A stretch of 64,000 nucleotides of DNA, taken from positions 46,453-110,452 of the forward strand of contig CABUDS010000002.1 of the NCBI GenBank assembly GCA_902490405.1. Direction: 5' to 3'. Positions 52,665-61,032 of the stretch are shown piece by piece. Each line of letters starts with the position of its first letter. Position 1 is the stretch's first letter. Source of the stretch: an uncultured Collinsella sp. GTDB taxonomy: Bacteria > Actinomycetota > Coriobacteriia > Coriobacteriales > Coriobacteriaceae. The notes below the pieces were generated by a model, which had not been told where the DNA came from, did no database searches, and saw only the letters and a program-made list of their open reading frames with translations. A program made the translations under genes and the position numbers.

Positions 52665-52948
52665 TGGGCAAGACGTATACGGCCGCTAATGGTCGGGTTG
52701 TAACGGATGAAATGATTGACGCGTGGTGCGAGTCGTACGAGCGCGGAGAGTTTCCGGATGGCGAACACACCGTTGGTGGGATCGTGCATGGACGGCCCCC
52801 ACTCTCAGGTGAGGGGACGGCAACGCTGTCGGTCAAGATTCCTCTGGGAATGAAGGAGGCCATTCGTCGACGGGCGGCTGCCGAGGGGATGACGCCAAGT
52901 GAGTTTGCCCGTGCGGCTCTGAGCGAAAAACTTCTTGCTGCCGGCTGA
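52661..52948 (+). CDS. Ribbon-helix-helix antitoxin (BrnA-like)
   Basis: 95 aa (or 94 from the second ATG). The N-terminal part probably binds the toxin; the C-terminus TATLSVKIPLGMKEAIRRRA, then GMTPSEFARAALSEKLL, is a ribbon-helix-helix DNA-binding domain. It follows the toxin gene with overlapping stop and start codons, the toxin-first order of BrnTA. Confidence 0.75.
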   Translation: MMGKTYTAANGRVVTDEMIDAWCESYERGEFPDGEHTVGGIVHGRPPLSGEGTATLSVKIPLGMKEAIRRRAAAEGMTPSEFARAALSEKLLAAG

Positions 52949-53011
52949 TGCCTCTGACGTGCCGATTTAAAGAACCGAGGCTGTGCTCAAAAACTTTTTT
53001 GAAATTCTCGG

Positions 53012-53039
53012 TTGACCGGAACGCGTCCTTGGTTATACT
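53012..53039 (+). promoter_or_regulatory. Promoter of tRNA-Phe
   Basis: TTGACC (53012-53017) and TATACT (53034-53039) with a 16-bp spacer, 33 bp before the tRNA. Confidence 0.85.
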
Positions 53040-53071
53040 AATCAAGCCTTGAAACAAGGCACACCTCAAAT

Positions 53072-53126
<55 letters not shown>

Positions 53127-53144
<18 letters not shown>

Positions 53145-53193
53145 CCTTGAATTGACTAGGACCTCTGCAAAGGGGTCCTTTTCTTTTATGTAG
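53127..53193 (+). repeat. Left 67-bp direct repeat: tRNA-Phe 3' end plus terminator
   Basis: It runs from inside the T loop through the tRNA end and the hairpin terminator (AGGACC/GGTCCT with T run, about 53158-53185). It is identical to 53313-53379. Confidence 0.95.
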
Positions 53194-53312
53194 CCCTCGC
53201 ACGGAATCGAACCCCGTGAGGGCGCGGAGCTGAGTAAACGCGTAAGCGTTTGCCAGCGCAGCTCGCAAGGCGCGTAAGCGCCGCAGCGGTCCGTCCGCGC
53301 AGCGCGCGGACG
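53194..53312. mobile_element. 119-bp GC-rich element between tRNA-Phe repeats
   Basis: No gene. It starts with an inverted copy of the host T loop (GGAATCGAACCCC, about 53204-53216), followed by hairpin AAACGC/GCGTTT (53236-53251), a GCAGCTCGC stretch and a second hairpin (53293-53300 with 53304-53311). The same order of parts is found at the tRNA-Leu locus. Called mobile because of the flanking duplication; no integrase is present. Confidence 0.6.
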
Positions 53313-53379
53313 CGATTCCCTTCCCCGCCACCTTGAATTGACTAGGACCTCTGCAAAGGGGTCCTTTTCTTTTATGTAG
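53313..53379 (+). repeat. Right 67-bp direct repeat: copy of tRNA-Phe 3' end
   Basis: Identical to 53127-53193, period 186 bp. It preserves a second copy of the tRNA 3' end and terminator, as an attachment-site duplication would. Confidence 0.95.
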
Positions 53380-53386
53380 GGTTCTG

Positions 53387-53434
53387 CGGAAACTGCGTCC
53401 CAGAATAAGGGCTCAGAACGGGACACACTTTCCG
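53387..53434. repeat. Short palindromic repeat
   Basis: CGGAAACTGCGTCCC (53387-53401) and GGGACACACTTTCCG (53420-53434) form a 15-bp inverted repeat with two mismatches and an 18-base loop. The remaining 190 bp before the next gene show only AT-rich sequence near 53555-53590, the likely promoter of the GH5-like gene. Confidence 0.6.
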
Positions 53435-53627
53435 GTGCCTGCCTCCGGCGCGCGTACACACCTCGTCGCACCATTCCGAGTCCGTCTGCTCCCAGACATT
53501 CCTCCCACTTTCGCGTCACTTTGCAGACCGTTCGGTCGCCTGTCCGCACACGCGGGTATACTCAAAACGATACTTATCCTACGCAATACGATGCGGGTTC
53601 GACCTGCATGATCCGAAGGGGGCAGTG

Positions 53628-54689
53628 ATGGAGAGGATACTCGGCGTTAATCTCTCTGGCTGGTTTATTCCCGAGCCTTGGGTGACCCCGTCGCTGTACG
53701 CGGCGACCGGTGCATCCAACGCGGCTGAGCTACAGGAGGCCATGGGTACCGCCGCCTATAACGAGCGCATGCGCCGCCATTACGAGACGTTTGTGAGCGA
53801 GGACGATTTTCGCCGCATGGCGCAGATCGGTCTCAATGCCGTGCGTCTGCCGGTGCCCTGGTATGCCTTTGGCTCACAGGAGTCCGATGCCTCCTACATA
53901 TCGGTTGTCGATTACATCGACCGCGCAATTGAGTGGGCTGCCAAGTACGACATCCGCGTGCTGCTCGATCTGGCAACCGTGCCCGGTGGCCAGGGCGATT
54001 CCAACGATTCGCCCACCACGCCGGAGGCTGTTGCCGAGTGGCATTCGTCCACCAACGGCCGTCATGTCGCACTCGACGTGCTCGAGCGCTTGGCCGATCG
54101 CTATGGCGAGGCCGAGAGCCTGCTGGGCATTGAGCTGCTGGACACGCCGCAGATGAGCGTTCGCAAGAGCCTCTTCACCATGACGGATGGCATTCCTGCT
54201 CACTACCTGCGCAATTTCTATCGCGATGCCTACGAGCTCGTCCGTTCGTATATGCCCGAGGATAAGATCGTCGTCTTCTCGTCGTCGGGGCATCCCAGCG
54301 AGTGGAAGCATTTTATGCGCGGCGCCAAGTACAAGAACGTCTACATGGACCTTCACCTGTACCATTACCGCGACGAGTATGCGCTCGACATCACGAGCCC
54401 TCGCGGGCTGACGACGGCGATTTCGCGTAACAAGCGCGAGCTTAAAGAAGCGATTTCGACTGGGTTCCCCGTGCTGGTGGGCGAATGGTCGGGCGCGGCG
54501 ATCTTTGCCAACTCGTCGGTTACGCCCGAGGGCCGCAATGCCTACGAGCGCGTGTTTATCGCCAACCAGCTGGCTTCGTTTGCGCCGGCTGCCGGTTGGT
54601 TCTTCCAAACGTGGAAGACTGAGAAGCGCATTGCAGCATGGGACGCCCGCGCGGCGCTCGGTACGCTCGAGCGCGGCATGATTGAATAG
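53628..54689 (+). CDS. GH5-like protein lacking the catalytic acid/base
   Basis: 353 aa; ATG with AAGGGGG upstream, no signal peptide. The fold matches exo-1,3-beta-glucanase-type GH5: GVNLSGWFIPEPWVTPSLY at the start, LNAVRLPVPWY, a central barrel, and the nucleophile Glu286 in VLVGEWSGA. The usual NEP acid/base motif is replaced by Asp172-Thr173-Pro174 (GIELLDTPQ), so normal hydrolysis is doubtful. It could be a binding protein, a glycosidase with another proton donor, or a decaying enzyme. Cytoplasmic. Confidence 0.82.
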   Translation: MERILGVNLSGWFIPEPWVTPSLYAATGASNAAELQEAMGTAAYNERMRRHYETFVSEDDFRRMAQIGLNAVRLPVPWYAFGSQESDASYISVVDYIDRAIEWAAKYDIRVLLDLATVPGGQGDSNDSPTTPEAVAEWHSSTNGRHVALDVLERLADRYGEAESLLGIELLDTPQMSVRKSLFTMTDGIPAHYLRNFYRDAYELVRSYMPEDKIVVFSSSGHPSEWKHFMRGAKYKNVYMDLHLYHYRDEYALDITSPRGLTTAISRNKRELKEAISTGFPVLVGEWSGAAIFANSSVTPEGRNAYERVFIANQLASFAPAAGWFFQTWKTEKRIAAWDARAALGTLERGMIE

Positions 54690-54695
54690 GTTGAT

Positions 54696-55574
54696 ATGAC
54701 GCAAAACAGCGCCCATACGGGCAAACTCTATGTGGTCGGCACGCCCATCGGCAACCTGGGTGACCTGTCCCCGCGCGTTGGCGAGGCCTTTGCCGCTGCC
54801 GATGTCATCTGCTGCGAAGACACGCGTGTGACGTCAAAGCTGCTGATGCACCTGGGCATTTCCAAGCCGCTTGTCCGTTGCGACGAGAATGTGATCGCCA
54901 GCCGCGCCGCCGGCCTGGTCGACCGTCTGCTGGCGGGGGAGACCCTCGCTTTTGCCTCGGACGCCGGCATGCCGAGCGTGTCCGATCCCGGCCAGGCGCT
55001 GGTCGAGGCGGCGCGTGAGGCCGATGTGCCCGTCGAAGTTATTCCCGGGCCCTCTGCTTGCGTCACGGCGCTTGTTTCGTCCGGCATTCCCTGCGAGCAT
55101 TTTTTCTTCGAGGGCTTTTTGGGCCGAAAGCACGGCGACCGTGTGCGCCGTTTGCAGCGCCTTGCCGTGGTGCCCGGCGCACTCATCTTCTACGAGTCTC
55201 CACATCGCATCGTGGCGACGCTCGAGGCCGTGGCGGAGGTCTTTCCCCAGCGTGAGGTTGCCGTCTGCCGCGAACTCACCAAGCTGCACGAGGAGGTCTT
55301 GCGCGGGCCCGCTGACCAGCTTGCCGAGGAGCTGCGTGCTCGCGGCGAGGTAAAGGGCGAGATTGCGCTGGTCATCGCGCCACCGAGCGAGGATGAGGAG
55401 GCCGGTATCGTGCCGGTCGGCGCCACGGCAGCGGATCCCGACGAGGCCCTGCGCGAGGATATCCGCGCCGCGCTCGAGGAGGGGGAGCCCGCGTCTGCGG
55501 TGGCCAAGCGCCTGTCTCAGAAGTATTCGCGCCGCAAGCGCGATGTCTATGCCATGGTGCTCGATATGCAATAG
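54696..55574 (+). CDS. rsmI: 16S rRNA (cytidine-1402 2'-O)-methyltransferase
   Basis: 292 aa. Tetrapyrrole-methylase fold with the RsmI signatures LYVVGTPIGNLGDLSPR, CEDTRVTSKLL, FASDAGMPSVSDPG, VIPGPSA and FYESPHR. It methylates C1402 in the decoding centre of 16S rRNA. The C-terminal acidic and helical tail (about 235-290) is typical. It starts six bases after the GH5-like gene, so the two share a transcript. Confidence 0.95.
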   Translation: MTQNSAHTGKLYVVGTPIGNLGDLSPRVGEAFAAADVICCEDTRVTSKLLMHLGISKPLVRCDENVIASRAAGLVDRLLAGETLAFASDAGMPSVSDPGQALVEAAREADVPVEVIPGPSACVTALVSSGIPCEHFFFEGFLGRKHGDRVRRLQRLAVVPGALIFYESPHRIVATLEAVAEVFPQREVAVCRELTKLHEEVLRGPADQLAEELRARGEVKGEIALVIAPPSEDEEAGIVPVGATAADPDEALREDIRAALEEGEPASAVAKRLSQKYSRRKRDVYAMVLDMQ

Positions 55575-55643
55575 ATGGAGGATATCCAGCCCTTGCGCTA
55601 GAATCATCCTCTGTATGCAACGTTTTTCTGGAGGACAAACCCC

Positions 55644-57245
55644 ATGGATCAAAGCAAGCCTTCGTTCTTTATCACGACGCCCATCTACTACGTCAACGCC
55701 GATCCGCACCTGGGCACGGCTTATTCCACCATCATCGCCGACGTTCAGGCTCGCTATCGCCGTTCCGCCGGCTATAACGTCAAGTTCCTGACCGGCATGG
55801 ACGAGCACGGCGAGAAGGTCGCCGAGGCCGCAGCCAAGCATGGCATGACGCCGCAGGAGTGGACCGATAGCCAGGCCCCGCACTTCAAGGAGCTTTGGAG
55901 CAAGCTCGAGATTTCCAACGACGACTTCATCCGCACCACCGAGCCGCGCCAGCATCATGCCGTGCAGTACCTGTGGGAGCGCATGAAGGAGTCCGGTTAC
56001 CTGTATAAGGGCAGCTACGACGGTTGGTATTGCGTGCCTGACGAGACCTACTTCACTGATACGCAGGTCCAGAAGGGCGACGAGGAGTACGGCAGCGTCG
56101 GCCAGCATCTATGCCCCGACTGCCACCGTCCGCTTGAGCGCGTCCAGGAGGAGTCCTACTTCTTTAAGCTTTCCGCCTTCCAGGACAAGCTTCTCAAGCT
56201 CTATGACGAGCACCCCGACTTTGTCGAGCCTGCGTTCCGCATGAACGAGGTTCGCAGCTTTGTCGAGGGCGGCCTCAACGACCTTTCCGTGAGTCGCACG
56301 AGCTTTGACTGGGGCATCCAGGTTCCGTTTGACGAGGGCCATGTGACCTATGTATGGTTTGACGCGCTGCTCAACTATATGACGGCCGTCGGCTACGGTG
56401 TCGACACCGACGAGGCGCGTGCCGAGCTGGCCTATCGCTGGCCCGCGCAGTTCCACATCGTGGGTAAGGACATCATCCGCTTCCACTGCGTCATTTGGCC
56501 CGCCATGCTCATGGCCATCGGCGAGGCCCTGCCCGAGCACGTCTTTGCCCACGGCTTCCTGACCGTGCGCAATGCCGAGACCGGTAAGGCCGAGAAGATG
56601 TCCAAGAGCCGCGGCAACGCCATCGCTCCGCAGGATGTTATCGACATGCTGGGCGTCGAGGGCTACCGCTATTACTTTATGACCGACGTGGTCCCCGGCA
56701 CCGACGGCGCCATCAGCTTCGATCGTATGGAGCAGGTCTACAACGCCGATCTGGCCAACAGCTGGGGGAACCTCATCTCGCGCTCGCTCAACATGAGCGC
56801 AAAGTACTTTGACGGCTGCGCCCCGGCTAAACCGGCGTCTGCCGACGCGTTCGATAACCCGCTGGCAAAGATTGCCGACGGTTTGGTCGAGCGCTACATG
56901 GCCAAGATGGACGTGCTCGATTACGGTGGAGCCAAGGATGAGGTTATGGAGCTCATCCATGCCGCCAACCACTACATCGAGGACTCCGAGCCCTGGGCGC
57001 TTGCCAAGGACGAGGCCAAGGCTGACGAGCTGGCATTTGTGATCTACAACCTGCTCGAGGCCATCCGCATTGCCGCTCACCTGCTGATGCCGCTCATGCC
57101 TCAGACCTCTGCCGAGGCTCTGCGCCGCCTGTCCTGCGAGAGCGAGGCCGCGACCGACGACCTCAAGGGCATTTGCGCTTGGGGCCTGCTTGCTGGTGGT
57201 CAGCCCGTCGAGAAGGGCGATCCGCTGTTCCCGCGTCTGGCGTAG
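55644..57245 (+). CDS. metG: Methionine--tRNA ligase
   Basis: 533 aa, short form without the C-terminal tRNA-binding domain. Class I core with the HIGH motif as PHLGTAYS and KMSKSRG; the connective peptide holds the zinc knuckle HLCPDCHRPLE. ATG with GGAGG ten bases upstream. A TAGAAT about 45 bases before it may be the -10. Stand-alone gene with its own terminator. Confidence 0.96.
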   Translation: MDQSKPSFFITTPIYYVNADPHLGTAYSTIIADVQARYRRSAGYNVKFLTGMDEHGEKVAEAAAKHGMTPQEWTDSQAPHFKELWSKLEISNDDFIRTTEPRQHHAVQYLWERMKESGYLYKGSYDGWYCVPDETYFTDTQVQKGDEEYGSVGQHLCPDCHRPLERVQEESYFFKLSAFQDKLLKLYDEHPDFVEPAFRMNEVRSFVEGGLNDLSVSRTSFDWGIQVPFDEGHVTYVWFDALLNYMTAVGYGVDTDEARAELAYRWPAQFHIVGKDIIRFHCVIWPAMLMAIGEALPEHVFAHGFLTVRNAETGKAEKMSKSRGNAIAPQDVIDMLGVEGYRYYFMTDVVPGTDGAISFDRMEQVYNADLANSWGNLISRSLNMSAKYFDGCAPAKPASADAFDNPLAKIADGLVERYMAKMDVLDYGGAKDEVMELIHAANHYIEDSEPWALAKDEAKADELAFVIYNLLEAIRIAAHLLMPLMPQTSAEALRRLSCESEAATDDLKGICAWGLLAGGQPVEKGDPLFPRLA

Positions 57246-57287
57246 AGACCGCGCGAGCGCCATATCGGCAATTTGCTGTTTAGATGT

Positions 57288-57319
57288 AAGGGCATGGCCG
57301 CAACGGTCCATGCCCTTTC
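57288..57319 (+). terminator. Terminator of metG
   Basis: AAGGGCATGG (57288-57297) pairs with CCATGCCCTT (57308-57317); T run partly inside the stem. Confidence 0.8.
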
Positions 57320-57355
57320 GTTTCAAGACGCCGCCATCATGCTAAGGAGGCAACT

Positions 57356-58216
57356 ATGACAACTTCGCCTTTGGCAAACCCCACGGCCACCAGGGAGCTG
57401 CTGGAGGAGTTTGGCCTTGCGACCAAGCATCGCCTGGGCCAGAACTTTCTAATCGACAATCATGTGATCGAACGTATCTGCGAGCTTGCCGAGCTTGCAG
57501 GTGACGAGCGCGTACTCGAGGTGGGTCCGGGCGTTGGTACGCTCACGCTTGCGCTGCTGCAGGAGGCGGCGTGCGTCACGTCCATTGAGGCCGACCCCGA
57601 GCTCGAGCCGGTGCTCGACGCCCACGCCGCCGACTATGCCAACTTCCGCTTTATCATGGGCGACGCGCTTAAGGTGGGCCCGGAGCAGATTGAGCAGGCC
57701 GCCGGCGGCGAGCCCACGGTATTTGTCGCGAACTTGCCCTATAACGTGGCGGCGACGATCATTCTTCAGTTCTTCCAGACGATGCCCGCGCTCAAGCGCG
57801 CCGTCGTCATGGTGCAAAAGGAGGTTGCCGATCGCATTGCCGCAGTGCCGGGCAACAAGACCTATGGCGGCTATACGGCAAAGCTCGGCCTGTATGCGCA
57901 GGTGACGGGTCGCTTTGAGGTGCCGCCGCGTTGCTTTATGCCGGCGCCGCACGTGGACTCGGCCGTCGTGCGTATCGACCGTGTTGACGGTGTGGTGCCC
58001 GAAGAACTCGATCGCGAATTTGTGGCCCGCGTGATTGACGCTGCATTTGCTCAGCGTCGCAAGACCATCCGCAATTCCATGAGCGCCAACGGTTTTGCCA
58101 AGGACGTGCTCGATGCCGCCTTTGAGGCTTGCGGTATCGCACCCACCACGCGCGCCGAGACGCTTGATGTTGCCGACTTTGTCCGTCTGGCCCAGGAGCT
58201 AATCCATGATGCCTAA
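57356..58216 (+). CDS. rsmA: 16S rRNA (adenine-1518/1519-N6)-dimethyltransferase
   Basis: 286 aa. KsgA family: HRLGQNFLIDNHVIERI, SAM-binding VLEVGPGVGTLT and catalytic NLPYNVAATI. It dimethylates two adjacent adenines in helix 45 of 16S rRNA. ATG with AAGGAGG upstream. It overlaps the tatD-like gene by 11 bases. Confidence 0.96.
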   Translation: MTTSPLANPTATRELLEEFGLATKHRLGQNFLIDNHVIERICELAELAGDERVLEVGPGVGTLTLALLQEAACVTSIEADPELEPVLDAHAADYANFRFIMGDALKVGPEQIEQAAGGEPTVFVANLPYNVAATIILQFFQTMPALKRAVVMVQKEVADRIAAVPGNKTYGGYTAKLGLYAQVTGRFEVPPRCFMPAPHVDSAVVRIDRVDGVVPEELDREFVARVIDAAFAQRRKTIRNSMSANGFAKDVLDAAFEACGIAPTTRAETLDVADFVRLAQELIHDA

Positions 58217-59123
58217 TGCCGAACGCGTGACGTTTACCAAGAAAAAGAAGACGGTTGCTTGTCCCGTGCCCTTGGCACCGCTTGCTGACACGCATGCGCA
58301 TCTGCTTTCGTTTTGGGGCAAAGAAGTGCCCGAGACACTCGTGCGCGCCAAAGCCGCGGGCATCGACCTGTTGGTGACGGTCTTCGATCCCATTGCCGAT
58401 AAGCGCAGCGTGACGGACTATAGCGACTGGCTGACGCGCGAGATTCTGCCGATGCAGGATATCCCGCAGATCAAGTATCTTGCCGGCGTGCATCCGTATG
58501 GCGCGCCGGACTATACCGACGACGTTCACGCACAGGTCGTTGCCGCACTCGATGACCCCTTATGCGCCGGTATTGGCGAAATCGGCCTGGACTACCACAT
58601 GGACTATGATGACGATATCGCGCCGGCACCTCATAACGTGCAGATTGACTGCATGGCGCGCCAGCTCGAGCTTGCCGTGTGCCGTAACGTGCCGGTGGAG
58701 TTGCACCTGCGGCACGAGGACTCGGATGGGGAGCGCACCTCGCATATGGATGCGTACAACGTGCTTCGTGAGGTGGGCGTGCCCCAGGCCGGTTGTGTGC
58801 TGCACTGCTTTGGCGAGGACCGCGCCACGATGGAGCGCTTTGTGAAGCTGGGCTGCTATATCGCCTATGGTGGTGCGGCCACCTTTAAGCGCAACGACGA
58901 CGTGCGCGAGGCATTTGCGGCGACCCCGCTCGACCGCATTTTGTTCGAGACGGATTGCCCGTATATGGCTCCGGAGCCCATCCGCGGTCTTGAATGCGAG
59001 CCCGCAATGATCTCCATTACGGCAAACGCGCTGGTTAACGACCGTGTCGATCGCACTGGTGAGGACGCCGAAACAATCGTGCAAGCCGCTTGGGAAAATG
59101 CCTGCAAACTTTTTCAAAAATAG
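58206..59123 (+). CDS. TatD family metal-dependent hydrolase
   Basis: 305 aa. DNase-like TIM-barrel hydrolase with the metal ligands ADTHAHLL, GEIGLDYH, ELHLRHED, VLHCFGED and FETDCPYMAPEP. AGGAG lies eight bases before the ATG, inside the end of rsmA. TatD proteins are 3'-5' DNases or related hydrolases. Co-expressed with rsmA, as in many Gram-positives. Confidence 0.9.
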   Translation: MMPNAERVTFTKKKKTVACPVPLAPLADTHAHLLSFWGKEVPETLVRAKAAGIDLLVTVFDPIADKRSVTDYSDWLTREILPMQDIPQIKYLAGVHPYGAPDYTDDVHAQVVAALDDPLCAGIGEIGLDYHMDYDDDIAPAPHNVQIDCMARQLELAVCRNVPVELHLRHEDSDGERTSHMDAYNVLREVGVPQAGCVLHCFGEDRATMERFVKLGCYIAYGGAATFKRNDDVREAFAATPLDRILFETDCPYMAPEPIRGLECEPAMISITANALVNDRVDRTGEDAETIVQAAWENACKLFQK

Positions 59124-59126
59124 TTC

Positions 59127-59155
59127 TTGCGTTCGCGATGGCGCTCCGTTATTCT
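59127..59155 (+). promoter_or_regulatory. Promoter of tRNA-Leu
   Basis: TTGCGT (59127-59132) and TATTCT (59150-59155) with a 17-bp spacer, 11 bp before the tRNA. Confidence 0.75.
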
Positions 59156-59166
59156 AATTCCTGCAC

Positions 59167-59253
59167 GCGGGCGTGGCGGAATTGGCAGACGCGTACGGTT
59201 CAGGTCCGTATGGGGGCAACCCCATGAAGGTTCAAGTCCTTTCGCCCGCACCA
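59167..59253 (+). tRNA. tRNA-Leu (CAG)
   Basis: Type II tRNA with a long variable arm (ATGGGGGCAACCCCAT). Anticodon CAG (59201-59203) in loop TTCAGGT, acceptor GCGGGCG/CGCCCGC perfect, T loop TTCAAGT, CCA encoded. Its 3' end is repeated downstream at 59426. Confidence 0.96.
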
Positions 59254-59296
59254 TTAAATGAAAGAGCTCCCAGCAATGGGGGCTTTTTTTGTTATG
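59236..59296 (+). repeat. Left direct repeat: tRNA-Leu 3' end plus terminator
   Basis: 61 bp from inside the T arm through the hairpin AGCTCCCAGCAATGGGGGCT and T7. It matches 59426-59486 at 57 of 61 positions. Confidence 0.93.
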
Positions 59297-59425
59297 GGCC
59301 CATCGCAGGGACTTGAACCTGCGAAGGAGCGAGCGTCAAGAAAACGCGGAGCGTTTTTAGCGAGCTGGCGAGGACGCCGGCAGGCGGCCGATGCCGGTGC
59401 GGATCCGCGAAGCGGATACGCGGAC
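59297..59425. mobile_element. 129-bp GC-rich element between tRNA-Leu repeats
   Basis: No gene. It opens with an inverted copy of the host T loop (GGACTTGAACC, about 59309-59319), then hairpin AAAACGC/GCGTTTT (59341-59357), AGCGAGCTGGCGAGG, and hairpin ATCCGC/GCGGAT (59403-59417). Same plan as the element behind tRNA-Phe, but the T-loop copy matches tRNA-Leu. Confidence 0.6.
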
Positions 59426-59486
59426 GTCCTTTCGCCCGCACCATTGATTGAAAGAGCTCCCAGCAATGGGAGCTCTTTTTGTTATG
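59426..59486 (+). repeat. Right direct repeat: copy of tRNA-Leu 3' end
   Basis: Period 190 bp. Its terminator hairpin is the better one (GAGCTCCCA/TGGGAGCTC, T5). Confidence 0.93.
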
Positions 59487-59543
59487 CACGATCTCCTTGG
59501 ACGGGTATCCTAGTACCAACGTGTGCCTATCAGAGGAGAGACC

Positions 59544-60482
59544 ATGCTGTTTTCCGGTATCATCGCCGCCCTTACCAGCCTTTTGATTCCCATCATCATC
59601 CTGTTGCTGCTGCTCCCCAACGCCTGTTATGTCGTTGAACAGCAGCACGCCGTAATCATCGAGCGCTTGGGTAAGTTCAACCGTATCGTCAACGCGGGCT
59701 TCCACGTGAAGGTGCCCGTGATCGACCGCAAGGCCGCCACGGTGAGCCTGCGCACCATGAAAAACGGTTTTGGCATCGACGTTAAGACCCAGGACAACGT
59801 GACCATCGGTCTTGAGGTCTCCGCTCAGTACCACGTGAGCTATGACATGGGCGCCGGCCCGGCAGATTCGGGCATCTACAAGAGCTACTATATGCTGCAG
59901 GAGCCCGTCGACCAGATGCGCGACTTCATCACCGACGCCCTGCGCTCCTCCATCCCCGTCTACACACTCGATGAGGTCTTTGCCAAGAAGGATGACATCG
60001 CCAAGGATGTCAACGCTACCGTTTCCGAGCAGATGGCCGCCTACGGCTTCACCCTCGTGTCGACGCTCATCACCAAAATCGCACTGCCGACCGAGGTTGA
60101 GAACTCCATGAACGACATCAACGCTGCCCAGCGCAAGCGCGCTGCCGCGCAGGAGCTCGCCGAGGCCGACCGCATCAAGCGCGTCACCGAGGCGACCGCC
60201 GAGGCCGAGGCTATGGAAAAGGCGGGCGAGGGCATCGCCAACCAGCGCAAGGCCATCGCGCTGGGTATCAAAGATTCGCTCGAGATCATCCAGGAGACGG
60301 GTGTCGGCAATGACGAGGCCAACCAACTGTTCATGTTTACGCAGTGGTCCGAGATGATGACGGAGTTCGCTCGCACGGGTAAAACCTCGACGGTCGTGCT
60401 GCCGAGCGACTTTTCGCAGTCGGCCTCGATGTTCGAGCAGATGCTGGCCGCCGGCAAAGTTCAAAACGATTCGAAGGAGTAG
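59544..60482 (+). CDS. SPFH/Band 7 (stomatin-like) membrane protein
   Basis: 312 aa; ATG with GAGGAG upstream. One N-terminal membrane segment (about 5-27), then a band 7 domain (VVEQQHAVIIERLGKFNRIV, then GFHVKVPVIDRKA) and a C-terminal helical, Ala/Glu-rich region (about 190-245). Such proteins form membrane microdomain scaffolds. Next to rlmH, six bases apart. Confidence 0.9.
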   Translation: MLFSGIIAALTSLLIPIIILLLLLPNACYVVEQQHAVIIERLGKFNRIVNAGFHVKVPVIDRKAATVSLRTMKNGFGIDVKTQDNVTIGLEVSAQYHVSYDMGAGPADSGIYKSYYMLQEPVDQMRDFITDALRSSIPVYTLDEVFAKKDDIAKDVNATVSEQMAAYGFTLVSTLITKIALPTEVENSMNDINAAQRKRAAAQELAEADRIKRVTEATAEAEAMEKAGEGIANQRKAIALGIKDSLEIIQETGVGNDEANQLFMFTQWSEMMTEFARTGKTSTVVLPSDFSQSASMFEQMLAAGKVQNDSKE

Positions 60483-60488
60483 ACGCGC

Positions 60489-60959
60489 GTGAAATACACC
60501 GTCGTTTGCGTCGGTAAGCTCAAGGAGCGCTTTTGGAAGGACGCGTGCGCTGAGTACACCAAGCGCCTAGGTGCCTATGCCAAGGTGGATATCCACGAGG
60601 TGGCCGATATCGACCCGGCTAAGGCGGGCGGCGTGGATGCCGCGCGCGACAAGGAGGGGGCGGCGATTCTTGCCGCCTTGCCATCTCGAGCGCATGTGAT
60701 CCTGCTGGCTATCGAGGGCAAGGAGCGCTCGAGCGAGGAGTTTTCGGCGAGGCTCGACGATCTTATGCTGCGAGGCAGCAGCGACATTGCCTTTGTAATC
60801 GGCGGTTCGGACGGCGTGAGCGATGACGTGCGCGCACGAGCCGACGAGATGCTCAGCTTTGGACGCATTACCTTGCCGCATAACCTGGCGCGTGTGGTGC
60901 TGCTGGAGCAGATTTACCGTGCCTGCAAGATCAGTCGTGGCGAGCCGTATCACAAATAG
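60489..60959 (+). CDS. rlmH: 23S rRNA (pseudouridine-1915-N3)-methyltransferase
   Basis: 156 aa, full length. SPOUT fold with the knot sequences LLAIEGKERSSEEF, FVIGGSDGVS and HNLARVVLLEQIYRACKI. It methylates pseudouridine 1915 in helix 69 of 23S rRNA. GTG start with AAGGAG ten bases upstream. Confidence 0.95.
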   Translation: MKYTVVCVGKLKERFWKDACAEYTKRLGAYAKVDIHEVADIDPAKAGGVDAARDKEGAAILAALPSRAHVILLAIEGKERSSEEFSARLDDLMLRGSSDIAFVIGGSDGVSDDVRARADEMLSFGRITLPHNLARVVLLEQIYRACKISRGEPYHK

Positions 60960-61032
60960 GTCGGCAATACGAAACAATGGCGTGGGACAATACCTTTCGT
61001 TTTGAGGAATGTGTCTGAAAGGACTATGCGAT

